A stretch of 64,000 nucleotides of DNA, from contig CAMOOO010000001.1 in the NCBI GenBank assembly GCA_946621465.1, positions 1-64,000 of the forward strand, written 5' to 3'. Under the pieces are notes generated by a model. That model was not told where the DNA came from, ran no database searches, and saw only the letters and a program-made list of their open reading frames with translations. The stretch's first letter is position 1; every line of letters starts with the position of its first letter. The DNA is from an uncultured Clostridia bacterium. Its GTDB lineage: Bacteria > Bacillota > Clostridia > Christensenellales > DTU072. Shown in pieces: positions 43,551 through 50,878 of this stretch. The translations under genes and the position numbers were made by a program.

Positions 43551-44373
43551 AACAAGCGGTTTGTATGATTTGATCAACAGCATAGCGACCATTGTCGTCT
43601 GTGTCTCCGTTTTCCTTTTCTTTTTAATCCGGAAGGAGAAAAGCTGCGCGCTAATGAACTTTGCTTTTAACAAAGCGCAATCCCTTCGCAAAAAGAATAA
43701 ATTTCTTTCCGCGTTATTTTCAGATTGGACGCAAATAATCATTACGTCCGTTTTATACGTCGGGATCTACGCCAGTTTAGCGACCTTTGTCGACGTCGTC
43801 CCGTTCCTATCCAATAACGAATATTTTACGCTGAATAACTATTTTTCCTTTATTTTCTTCGGACCGTTTATGGTCATAGGATTGCAGATACTTTTGGGAA
43901 TGGACTTCCGCAATGGCACCGACCTTTTGACGCCCTTTTTTGCATTGGAAATGGGGATAGGTAAGATCGCTTGTTTTTGTGCCGGTTGTTGTTACGGCAT
44001 CCCGTGGAAGGGCGGAATGTATAACCACACCACCGGGAAAACGGAATTTCCCGTGCAACTGCTGGAAGCCTTCGTCGGTATCTTTATCGCCATAATTTTG
44101 TTCTTTTATCTGACTAAAAGAAAAGGAAAGGGAAGGGCGCTACCGCTGTATCTGATTCTCTATTCGGCATTTCGTTTCATGACGGAATTTTTGCGCGGCG
44201 ATCACCTGGCAAATTGGCTCGGAATGAAACCATATCAGGTGCTGTGCCTTATCGGTATTTTCATCGGTGCCGTTTGGCTCGTTATCATTAAGATTTTAGA
44301 CAAGTACAATAAGAGATTTTTATATAATACCACTTGGATTGACTATCTTTTGGCAAAGAAGGCAAACGAGTAA
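43543..44373 (+). CDS. Lgt-like integral membrane protein with altered active-site motif
   Basis: Start ATG 43543 lies 10 bases after GGAAAGGAG and overlaps the transporter gene by 8 bases. The 276-residue protein has ~6-7 membrane segments. The second half matches the prolipoprotein diacylglyceryl transferase (Lgt) fold: 'DLLTPFFALEMGIGKIACF', then 'FPVQLLEAFVG', then 'SAFRFMTEFLRGD', which keeps the conserved Arg. The Lgt signature around 'R-IGNF-NGE-YG' is replaced by 'GKIACFCAGCCYGIPW', so the catalytic Arg/Asn pair is absent and a Cys cluster is present. I doubt that it is the ordinary Lgt; a role in modifying or anchoring the NRPS product is inference. Confidence 0.7.
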   Translation: MIKTSGLYDLINSIATIVVCVSVFLFFLIRKEKSCALMNFAFNKAQSLRKKNKFLSALFSDWTQIIITSVLYVGIYASLATFVDVVPFLSNNEYFTLNNYFSFIFFGPFMVIGLQILLGMDFRNGTDLLTPFFALEMGIGKIACFCAGCCYGIPWKGGMYNHTTGKTEFPVQLLEAFVGIFIAIILFFYLTKRKGKGRALPLYLILYSAFRFMTEFLRGDHLANWLGMKPYQVLCLIGIFIGAVWLVIIKILDKYNKRFLYNTTWIDYLLAKKANE

Positions 44374-45038
44374 TGTTTACTTTGCTGGACGGTCTGGAAT
44401 CATTCGGAGAAAAGGAACTGACTTCCTTTTTGCCCTATTTGAGCCGTCAACGTTTGGAAAAAGTATCGTCGTATAAGTTTTTGCCCGACAAAATATCCTC
44501 GGCTTGCGTCTATTTATTGCTTCGAGTTATGATGAAAGAAGAATATGGATGGGATGAAGCCTGTCTGTTTAATTTTTCATCGAACGGAAAGCCTTACTTT
44601 TCCTCGCGCGCGGACGTCCGCTTCAGCCTTTCTCACGACAGAAAGGGCGTAGGCGTTTGTATCTCCGAAAAGGAAGTAGGCGCGGACGTCCAAGAGCTTT
44701 TTCACTACGAAAAAGCCCTCGCCGAAAGGATTCTTTCGCCGCGCGAGGTGTCGGCTTTCAATCGGTTTTTCCCCGACGACAGGCTGCTGACAAGGATATG
44801 GACAATGAAAGAAAGCCTGGGTAAAAAAACGGGCGAGGGAGTCTTTTCCATTATGGAAAGTACCTCTTTTGCTGAGGCAAAAGAGGGTATGTTTTATTCC
44901 GATGGTTGTTATTACATGACGGGACAAAAAGGGCAATTACTATACTGCATTTGTTCCGAAGATAAACAAAAAGTCCGCTTTTTGGGAGCGGACGAATTCC
45001 TGAAAAAAGTCAGTTTACTTTCAAAGGCTTATATTTGA
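44373..45038 (+). CDS. Sfp-type 4'-phosphopantetheinyl transferase
   Basis: The 221-residue enzyme should transfer phosphopantetheine from CoA to the five carrier domains of the NRPS. Motifs are 'NGKPYF' near 67, 'FSLSHD' near 83, 'VGADVQ' near 102 and 'WTMKESLGKKTGEG' near 147. The second motif is usually G-x-D-x-E; here the last acid is Gln, while the key Asp and the Glu of the KE motif are kept. It starts in the stop of the Lgt-like gene (TAATG) and is the last gene of the operon. Its end overlaps the convergent gene by 10 bases. Confidence 0.88.
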   Translation: MFTLLDGLESFGEKELTSFLPYLSRQRLEKVSSYKFLPDKISSACVYLLLRVMMKEEYGWDEACLFNFSSNGKPYFSSRADVRFSLSHDRKGVGVCISEKEVGADVQELFHYEKALAERILSPREVSAFNRFFPDDRLLTRIWTMKESLGKKTGEGVFSIMESTSFAEAKEGMFYSDGCYYMTGQKGQLLYCICSEDKQKVRFLGADEFLKKVSLLSKAYI

Positions 45039-45535
45039 TCGAGTAATTCCTGTAGTTCTTCTTCCGTTATTGCGCTGACTTTATTTAGATCGCTTCTTTT
45101 TATTTCCGGAGAAAAAGGCGTTTCGTCATCTCCGATTCGTTTCTTTTCGGCAAGGTAGATACTTGCGCCCGTTCCCAATTCCTCTTGCAAAACGGTGCTT
45201 AGTTCTTCTCGCGCCTTCTTAACTGCCGAAAAAGATTGATCGTAGGCTTTTAACAATTCATCGCGCGATTTATAACACTCCATTGCTTCGCAAAACTTTT
45301 TCAGTCGCTCGTTTTCAAGCGCATAGCGTATCCGTAGATCGGCGAGGTATTCTTCTTGCTTTCGTTTAGCAAAGACAACCGTTTCGCTGATTTCTCTTTC
45401 CTTGTTCCGGTACTCTTCCAGCTGTTTAACTAGCTCCGAGTTCTCTTTTCGCAGTTCCTCGATCCGTTCAGCCTGTTTTTTTACTAAAATCTCTTGCGGA
45501 ATTCCGCCTGCTTTTTTATTCTTTTTCAGTCTCAT
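45029..45535 (-). CDS. coiled-coil protein of unknown function
   Basis: The 168-residue protein has a basic N-terminus ('MRLKKNKKAGG') and a long charged coiled-coil at residues ~18-120 ('AERIEELRKENSELVKQLEEY...'), then a short C-terminal acidic motif ('ITEEELQELLDQI'). This resembles the build of small DivIVA/GpsB-type or cytoskeletal adaptor proteins, but there is no firm match. No Shine-Dalgarno is visible; a CATAAT box lies 6 bases before the ATG, so the mRNA may be leaderless. It converges on the PPTase gene with a 10-base overlap. Confidence 0.6.
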   Translation of the reverse strand: MRLKKNKKAGGIPQEILVKKQAERIEELRKENSELVKQLEEYRNKEREISETVVFAKRKQEEYLADLRIRYALENERLKKFCEAMECYKSRDELLKAYDQSFSAVKKAREELSTVLQEELGTGASIYLAEKKRIGDDETPFSPEIKRSDLNKVSAITEEELQELLDQI

Positions 45536-45588
45536 GCTACAATTATGAGCGGTTTACGTAAATATTTTTTGTTTTTGTTTGTCTGATA

Positions 45589-45617
45589 TTGTCGAAATAT
45601 AAAGAATCTGCTATAAT
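45589..45617 (+). promoter_or_regulatory. promoter of the dUTPase gene
   Basis: TTGTCG at 45589-45594, a 17-bp spacer, TATAAT at 45612-45617. Confidence 0.65.
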
Positions 45618-45638
45618 TATAAATAAGGAGTTTTGACC

Positions 45639-46133
45639 ATGCAAAAAATAGCTAAATTCGAAAAAGTCAGTTTTGAGCAGTTCTCGGAGAGCTTCTCCGG
45701 AGAGGACGTAAAAAAAATCTATGACGAAATTTCCCTTCCCAGGAGAGCTACGTCAGGGAGCGCAGGGTATGATTTCTTTTTGACAAAAGACCTGATCCTT
45801 GTGCCGGGACAGACTGCGCTTATTCCCACCGGTATCCGCGTCCGGATACAGGAAGGATGGATGCTTCAGCTCTATCCTCGTAGCGGTCTGGGTTTTAAAT
45901 TCCGCCTCCAACTCAATAATACCGTCGGCATCATCGACAGCGATTATTATTTCAGCAAAAACGAAGGTCATATCTTCTGCAAGATTACAAATGATTCAAA
46001 GGATAATAAAACGGTGGAATTAAAGAGGGGAGACGCCTTTTGCCAGGGCATTTTCGTCCCGTACGGCATTACGGAAGACGACTGTGCTTCCGGCGTCCGC
46101 GACGGCGGTTTCGGTAGCACCGATAAAAAATAA
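45639..46133 (+). CDS. dut: dUTP diphosphatase
   Basis: Start ATG 45639 follows AAGGAG by ~7 bases. The 164-residue trimeric-type dUTPase hydrolyses dUTP to dUMP. All five family motifs are visible: 'ATSGSAGYDFF' (1), 'YPRSGLGFK' (2), 'NTVGIIDSDYY' (3), 'RGDAFCQGIF' (4) and the C-terminal 'RDGGFGSTDKK' (5). About 38 residues precede motif 1, longer than in minimal dUTPases. A DUF4364 gene with its own promoter follows. Confidence 0.9.
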   Translation: MQKIAKFEKVSFEQFSESFSGEDVKKIYDEISLPRRATSGSAGYDFFLTKDLILVPGQTALIPTGIRVRIQEGWMLQLYPRSGLGFKFRLQLNNTVGIIDSDYYFSKNEGHIFCKITNDSKDNKTVELKRGDAFCQGIFVPYGITEDDCASGVRDGGFGSTDKK

Positions 46134-46159
46134 ATTTTTTACGAATAACTCTTCACAGG

Positions 46160-46188
46160 TTTACAAAACGCTTTTTTACTGGTATAAT
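46160..46188 (+). promoter_or_regulatory. promoter of the DUF4364 gene
   Basis: TTTACA at 46160-46165, a 17-bp spacer, TATAAT at 46183-46188. The start codon is ~20 bases downstream behind AAAAGGAAAAAGAG. Confidence 0.75.
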
Positions 46189-46207
46189 ACTGCAAAAGGA
46201 AAAAGAG

Positions 46208-46738
46208 ATGATCACTGACGAAGACATAAAGAATAAACTGCTTATTCTGTTTATCCTCGATAAATACGAGACGGCAATAAGCCAGGATATTCTTTCCCAA
46301 ATGTGCTGTATCGATAATAACTGGATCCCGTACTTTTGTTTCGGGAGTTTTGTCGATGAATTGATCGGCGCGCGCTTCGTTCTAGCGGAAAAGGACAAGA
46401 ATAATCCCGGAGATCAACTTCTTTCCATCAGTGACGACGGTAAGGTTTGCCTGAGCTATTTTTATAACAGCATTTTTAAATCTATCCGCGACGACGTTTC
46501 GGAATATATACGCCAGAATAAACTGAAGTATCGCAGAAAGCAGGAATTTGTCTGCAATTATGAGAAAAGCGCCGACGGCACCTACTTGGTGCATTGTATC
46601 GTTCTCAACGGTCAAACGATTCTATTTGAGTTGAGATTCGTCGTGCCAAACGCTCGCAAGGCGGAAGCAATCGCCAATAAATGGCAGGACTCCGCTCCGG
46701 AGGTCTACAAAAATTACGTTGATCTATTGATAGATTAA
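46208..46738 (+). CDS. DUF4364 family protein
   Basis: The 176-residue protein fits DUF4364, a Clostridia family with an N-terminal winged-helix-like part ('KLLILFILDKYETAISQDILSQMCC', 'FVDELIGARFVLAEKD') and a C-terminal strand-rich part ending near 'ANKWQDSAPEVYKNYVDLL'. The DNA-binding look suggests a transcriptional regulator but none of its targets is known. There are 11 bases to the amidohydrolase gene, so they probably share a transcript. Confidence 0.75.
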   Translation: MITDEDIKNKLLILFILDKYETAISQDILSQMCCIDNNWIPYFCFGSFVDELIGARFVLAEKDKNNPGDQLLSISDDGKVCLSYFYNSIFKSIRDDVSEYIRQNKLKYRRKQEFVCNYEKSADGTYLVHCIVLNGQTILFELRFVVPNARKAEAIANKWQDSAPEVYKNYVDLLID

Positions 46739-46749
46739 GGAAAAAAAAT

Positions 46750-47550
46750 ATGCAGTATACCATCTATGACAGTCATGCACACATTTACCCACAGAAGATC
46801 GCCGTAAAAGCGACGAACAGTGTGGGTAATTTTTATTCTGCCGGAATGTCGGGAGACGGAACGGCAGAGACCCTCCTTGCCTTTGGGAAGGAAGCCGGTA
46901 TCTCCAAATTCGTCGTCCACTCCGTCGCCACCGCACCCCACCAGGTTTCTTCTATTAACCGCTTTATTTTAAGTAGCTGTCAGGAGCATCCGGAATTCAT
47001 TGCCTTTATGACCCTGCATCAGGATATGTCCGAACAGGAAATTGCCGACGAGGTGGATTTTTGTATAAAGAACGGTTTTAAAGGGGTAAAACTCCATCCG
47101 GATTTTCAGCACTTTGCCATCAATTCACCGGAAGGGCAAAGGATGTATAACGTTATCGGCGACAGATTGCCCATCCTTTTCCATACGGGCGATAAACGCT
47201 ACAACTATTCTTCACCCTATTATTTGGCGGAAATGGCAAAGAAATATCCCAAAATGCGGTTTATCGGAGCGCACTTTGGGGGATACAGTTGTTGGGAACA
47301 GGTCGTCGACGCATATAAAGGTTGCGATAACGTATGGTACGACACGTCCTCTACTACCGGTTTTTTCCCGGATAAAGAGTACCTGACGGATTTAATCCAT
47401 AAACTCGGCAGCGAAAAGTTCTTTTTCGGCTGCGATTATCCAATGTGGAATGCTTCGGAAGAAATCAACCGTTTTATGGGATTAAAACTGACGGAAAAAG
47501 AGCGAGAAGCTATCTTTTCCGGCAATTTAAAAGATTTTTTGAATATTTAA
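46750..47550 (+). CDS. amidohydrolase-family metal-dependent hydrolase (paralog)
   Basis: The 266-residue TIM-barrel protein has 'YDSHAHIYP' at residue ~4, 'GFKGVKLHPDFQHF' near 112, 'ILFHTGDKRY' near 140, 'FIGAHFGGYS' near 172 and 'FFFGCDYPMW' near 225. These parallel the motifs of the gene at 8730-9518, including the shared 'T-x-(Y/F)SAG...GDGTAE' N-terminal region and 'HPD.QHF', so the two are paralogs. The substrate is unknown. It sits between DUF4364 and an aminopeptidase gene. Confidence 0.8.
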   Translation: MQYTIYDSHAHIYPQKIAVKATNSVGNFYSAGMSGDGTAETLLAFGKEAGISKFVVHSVATAPHQVSSINRFILSSCQEHPEFIAFMTLHQDMSEQEIADEVDFCIKNGFKGVKLHPDFQHFAINSPEGQRMYNVIGDRLPILFHTGDKRYNYSSPYYLAEMAKKYPKMRFIGAHFGGYSCWEQVVDAYKGCDNVWYDTSSTTGFFPDKEYLTDLIHKLGSEKFFFGCDYPMWNASEEINRFMGLKLTEKEREAIFSGNLKDFLNI

Positions 47551-47563
47551 GTAGGAGGCGCAG

Positions 47564-48925
47564 ATGGATTTGACTTATGAGAGAAAAAACGTCTACAAAG
47601 AAGCGAATAAAAGTGACGTCGATCAGATGACTTCTTATGCGGAAGGTTATAAAAAGTTTTTGGACAACGGAAAGACGGAAAGAGAAACGGTTGCCGAAAC
47701 CATTGCCATAGTAAAGAAAGCCGGATACAGGGAGTATAAACTGGGCGAGAAGATAAGTCCCGGCGATAAGCTCTATTATAACAATCGCGGTAAGAGTCTT
47801 TTCCTCATTAAAGGCGGAAAAGCCGACCTGGAAAAGAACGGTATTCGCATTCTTGTTGCGCACGTTGACAGCCCCAGGCTGGATCTTAAACAGGTGCCGC
47901 TCTTTGAAAAGAGTGAGATCGGATATCTGAAAACGCACTACTATGGCGGAATAAAAAAATATCAATGGTTGACAGTGCCGCTTGCTTTGCACGGGGTAAT
48001 CGTAAAAACGGACGGAACGAAAGTGGAAATATGTATCGGAGAAAAGGAGTCAGATCCCATTTTCTACGTGACCGATCTTTTGCCGCATCTTTCGCAAGAA
48101 CAGAATGAGAAAAAGGTAGCTACCGCTTTCAATCCGGAAAAACTCAACGTTATGGTTGGCACGGTACCGCTACAAGACGAAGATAAAGACGCGGTAAAGA
48201 AAAACATACTGTCTATTCTGAGCAAAGAATACGGCATTTGCGAGGAAGATTTCCTTAGCGCGGAAATAGAAGCAGTTCCGGCGTTAAAGGCGCGCGACGT
48301 AGGCTTTGATCGGTCGCTTGTTGCTTCCTACGGGCATGACGACAGAGTATGCGCTTATCCGGAGATCACGGCGACTTTGGAAACGGAAACGGAACAAACG
48401 GTCATGACTATTTTAGCGGATAAAGAAGAAATAGGGAGCGAAGGTAATACCGGAATGCAATGTAGGATCATCGACGATCTGATAGGTTGTATTGCAAATA
48501 GCTACAGCGTTTCTGCCGCAGTCGTACGCGCCGCAAGTAAATGTCTTTCGGCAGACGTAACAGCTGCCTTTGATCCGTCCTATGCCGACGTCTTTGAAGA
48601 AAAGAACGTCGCATACTTAGGTAAGGGCGTCGCTATGAATAAATTCACCGGGTCGAGAGGAAAGTCCGGTAGTAACGATGCTTCTGCAGAATACATCGGA
48701 TATCTGCGTGGGATATTTAAAAAAGACAACGTAATTTGGCAAACGGGAGAACTTGGTAGAGTTGACCTGGGCGGCGGCGGAACGGTTGCTAAGTATTTAG
48801 CAAACCTCAACATCGACACTGTCGATCTCGGCGTTCCCGTTCTGTCCATGCACGCACCGTACGAACTTGTTTCCAAAGCCGATCTTTATCAGGCGCATAA
48901 GGCGTTTTCCGCTTTTGTCAAATAA
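47564..48925 (+). CDS. M18-family metalloaminopeptidase
   Basis: The 453-residue enzyme removes N-terminal residues, probably acidic or hydrophobic ones, using two metal ions. Motifs are 'VAHVDSPRLDLKQ' (first metal ligands) near 100, 'YGHDDRVCAYPE' near 256, 'ADKEEIGSEG' near 285 (the EE pair), 'MNKFTGSRGKSGSNDASAEY' near 360, 'VDLGGGGTVAKYLAN' and 'LSMHAPYEL' near 430 (last His). GGAGG precedes the start. There is no signal peptide, so it acts in the cytoplasm in peptide turnover. Confidence 0.9.
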   Translation: MDLTYERKNVYKEANKSDVDQMTSYAEGYKKFLDNGKTERETVAETIAIVKKAGYREYKLGEKISPGDKLYYNNRGKSLFLIKGGKADLEKNGIRILVAHVDSPRLDLKQVPLFEKSEIGYLKTHYYGGIKKYQWLTVPLALHGVIVKTDGTKVEICIGEKESDPIFYVTDLLPHLSQEQNEKKVATAFNPEKLNVMVGTVPLQDEDKDAVKKNILSILSKEYGICEEDFLSAEIEAVPALKARDVGFDRSLVASYGHDDRVCAYPEITATLETETEQTVMTILADKEEIGSEGNTGMQCRIIDDLIGCIANSYSVSAAVVRAASKCLSADVTAAFDPSYADVFEEKNVAYLGKGVAMNKFTGSRGKSGSNDASAEYIGYLRGIFKKDNVIWQTGELGRVDLGGGGTVAKYLANLNIDTVDLGVPVLSMHAPYELVSKADLYQAHKAFSAFVK

Positions 48926-48940
48926 AAAGGAAATATAAAA

Positions 48941-49138
48941 ATGAAAATATCTTTGAATCCCGACAAAGAAGTGGTAAAAGTCGTGCAAGAAGGTTTAAAA
49001 CGTCGCGGAGGGTACTGCCCCTGCCGGCGGGAGATGACCGAGGACACAAAGTGCATGTGCAAGGAGTTCCGCGATCAAATAGCCAATCCCGAGTACGAAG
49101 GCTTCTGCCACTGTATGTTATATTACAAGTCCAAATAA
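48941..49138 (+). CDS. small ferredoxin-thioredoxin reductase catalytic-domain protein
   Basis: The 65-residue protein has the FTR beta-subunit Cys layout: 'CPC' at 26-28, 'CMC' near 38-40 and 'CHC' near 56-58 with 'GFCHCMLYYK'. In FTR these cysteines bind a 4Fe-4S cluster next to a redox-active disulfide. The middle pair is C-M-C rather than C-P-C. Single-domain FTR-like proteins occur in anaerobes and pass ferredoxin electrons to thioredoxin-like partners; the partner here is unknown. It lies 15 bases after the aminopeptidase and ends before a bidirectional hairpin. Confidence 0.8.
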   Translation: MKISLNPDKEVVKVVQEGLKRRGGYCPCRREMTEDTKCMCKEFRDQIANPEYEGFCHCMLYYKSK

Positions 49139-49151
49139 AAGAACTCATAAA

Positions 49152-49180
49152 AAATGACCTCATTTCGAGGTCAATTTTTT
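49152..49180. terminator. bidirectional terminator
   Basis: TGACCTC/GAGGTCA stem with a 5-nt loop, with A-run before and T-run after, between the convergent FTR-like and PI-PLC-like genes. Confidence 0.85.
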
Positions 49181-50285
49181 ATTTCAGTAGATTATTTACC
49201 AATTCTTCATTGCACTTTCGGATTGCTTCGTTGGCTTTTTTGTTGAAATCACCGTAATTCGAGGTGACGAAATCGACCTGGAAAACAGGCATTGCGCGCA
49301 TCATATCTCCAAAGTCTTTTCTTCTTAGCAGTTTTTGATTGTGCCTTTTTGCCATATGCAATAGAGAAAGGGAGTAGATAGAGGAAAGAGCGTCGCCAAG
49401 AGAGCGGAATGAATTGGCAGGTTGGGTCTGATTCATGCGGAGCATATCGTTGTATTTATCGGTAGATAATATTTCTTTCACCGTCTTTCCAATCTCTTTA
49501 TCCAGTTTTCGGATGTTCGAACGACTGTGCCAGGTATGGAGGGCATTGGTGTCCATATCAAAGAAATAAGGGTACGAAGTCTGTCGGCTATCCCACGATG
49601 GAATAAAATGTTGATCCCTCCGTTCAAACAGAACCAAACCGCTGGTACCGTCCTTTCCGACGATATTGTTGTATCGCAGGTCACTTACGTGAATACCTTC
49701 TTGATCGGGGAACTCGGCAACCGGAGAATAATGAATATAGTGGAAAATATTTTTTTCGTTGTATTTAATCTCCGCTAAATAATCGTGGAAGTCGGCAAAT
49801 GATTGATCGGCAAAATGAATGGGTTGAAACAGAATGGAAATTATTTCCCCGTCTTTTTCATGCTCGGATAAATACCGAAGGATGTCCAGAATGTGGACGG
49901 AAAGCTCTCCCGTTAAAATGCTGTGGGAGGTGTACCAGCCATCCTTTTCTTTGGTTACTTTGATATGTAAAAAACGGCAACCGCATTCCAGCATGCGATA
50001 TATCGAAGTCGATTGCGTCTTCACAAATCGACTAACGTAATTGCGGATCATCGGTTCGAATTTTTTCAAAGCTTTGCTTGCCGCAGCCTCCGTCGACGCA
50101 CCGCGTTTAACAATACCCGTATTGGCATCGTGCGCTCCTAAAAAAGCGATATCAACGTATCGCGGATTGGCAGTAGCGATAAAAGGAATGTCCCCGATCG
50201 TCTGAACGGGAACGGGGGGCGCTTGCGTCTCCTTGACGCCAAAACCTTTTCTTCCCAGCATAAGTATGGATGTAATTACCGTCAT
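49179..50285 (-). CDS. PI-PLC X-domain-like phosphodiesterase
   Basis: The 368-residue protein shows the bacterial PI-PLC layout: first His in 'IAFLGAHDANTG' near 47, an Arg in 'ECGCRFLHIKV' near 102 (the usual Asp is His), and the second His in 'YTSHSIL' near 117. The rest is a barrel-like body without a clear family. PI-PLC enzymes cleave glycerophosphodiesters using two His. The residue changes suggest a different or reduced activity. A short hydrophobic N-terminus is not a convincing signal peptide. It is a single gene with its own promoter. Confidence 0.65.
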   Translation of the reverse strand: MTVITSILMLGRKGFGVKETQAPPVPVQTIGDIPFIATANPRYVDIAFLGAHDANTGIVKRGASTEAAASKALKKFEPMIRNYVSRFVKTQSTSIYRMLECGCRFLHIKVTKEKDGWYTSHSILTGELSVHILDILRYLSEHEKDGEIISILFQPIHFADQSFADFHDYLAEIKYNEKNIFHYIHYSPVAEFPDQEGIHVSDLRYNNIVGKDGTSGLVLFERRDQHFIPSWDSRQTSYPYFFDMDTNALHTWHSRSNIRKLDKEIGKTVKEILSTDKYNDMLRMNQTQPANSFRSLGDALSSIYSLSLLHMAKRHNQKLLRRKDFGDMMRAMPVFQVDFVTSNYGDFNKKANEAIRKCNEELVNNLLK

Positions 50286-50318
50286 ATATTCCTCTTATGT
50301 AATTGGTATAATAAAATC

Positions 50319-50347
50319 ATTATAACATGGAACGGAAAAAGAAACAA
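50319..50347 (-). promoter_or_regulatory. promoter of the PI-PLC-like gene
   Basis: On the minus strand, TTGTTT (50347-50342), a 17-bp spacer and TATAAT (50324-50319). Confidence 0.65.
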
Positions 50348-50395
50348 TACGTTATTTTTATAAAAAAAGAAAGGGAACTACGCGCTTTGACTCTC

Positions 50396-50424
50396 TTTAC
50401 AAGTAAGAAAATAAAATGTATACT
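50396..50424 (+). promoter_or_regulatory. promoter of the PNPOx-like gene
   Basis: TTTACA at 50396-50401, a 17-bp spacer, TATACT at 50419-50424. Confidence 0.6.
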
Positions 50425-50436
50425 GAATATGAAATC

Positions 50437-50452
50437 ATTTGATCAGTCAAAT
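50437..50452. promoter_or_regulatory. inverted repeat, possible operator
   Basis: ATTTGA-TCAG-TCAAAT lies just after the -10 box and before the Shine-Dalgarno of the PNPOx-like gene, a position where a repressor could block transcription. The shape resembles MarR-type sites; no regulator gene is adjacent. Confidence 0.5.
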
Positions 50453-50475
50453 GAGTTGTCAAAAGGAGAGATTAT

Positions 50476-50874
50476 ATGAATAAAGTCGTAGAAGAATTGA
50501 AGAAGGTAAAAGTGTTTTACGTCGCAACGGTCGAGGGCGATCAGCCCAGAGTTCGACCTTTTTCCAGCGTAGCTGAATTCGAGGGAAACGTATATATCTG
50601 TTGCGGTAACTTTAAAGAAGTTTATAAACAGCTGACCGAAGATCGGAAAATAGAGCTGTGCGGAATGTACGATGATAATACGTCGTGGCTGCGCGTTTCG
50701 GCTGTCGTCGAAGAGGATAACAGAATAGAAGCGCAAGAGGCTGTTTTGAACGATCCCACCGGTCCGAAACAACTTTATAAGGCCGGAGACGGTCGGTTTG
50801 TTACCTATAAACTGACGAATGTAAAAGCGCGTAAATTCAGCTTTTTTGCCGCGCCGGAAGAAATCGAAGAATAA
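50476..50874 (+). CDS. pyridoxamine 5'-phosphate oxidase-like flavoprotein
   Basis: The 132-residue protein has the split-barrel FMN-binding pattern: 'VFYVATVEGDQPRVRPFSSVAEFEGNVYICCGNFKEVYKQL' at residues ~13-55 and 'RKIELCGMY' near 61. Such proteins bind FMN or F420-like cofactors and often reduce small molecules; true PNP oxidase is less likely, because the C-terminal dimer motif is not present. AAAGGAGAG precedes the start. A palindrome between the promoter and the start suggests regulated expression. The macrodomain gene follows by 4 bases. Confidence 0.8.
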   Translation: MNKVVEELKKVKVFYVATVEGDQPRVRPFSSVAEFEGNVYICCGNFKEVYKQLTEDRKIELCGMYDDNTSWLRVSAVVEEDNRIEAQEAVLNDPTGPKQLYKAGDGRFVTYKLTNVKARKFSFFAAPEEIEE

Positions 50875-50878
50875 CCCA

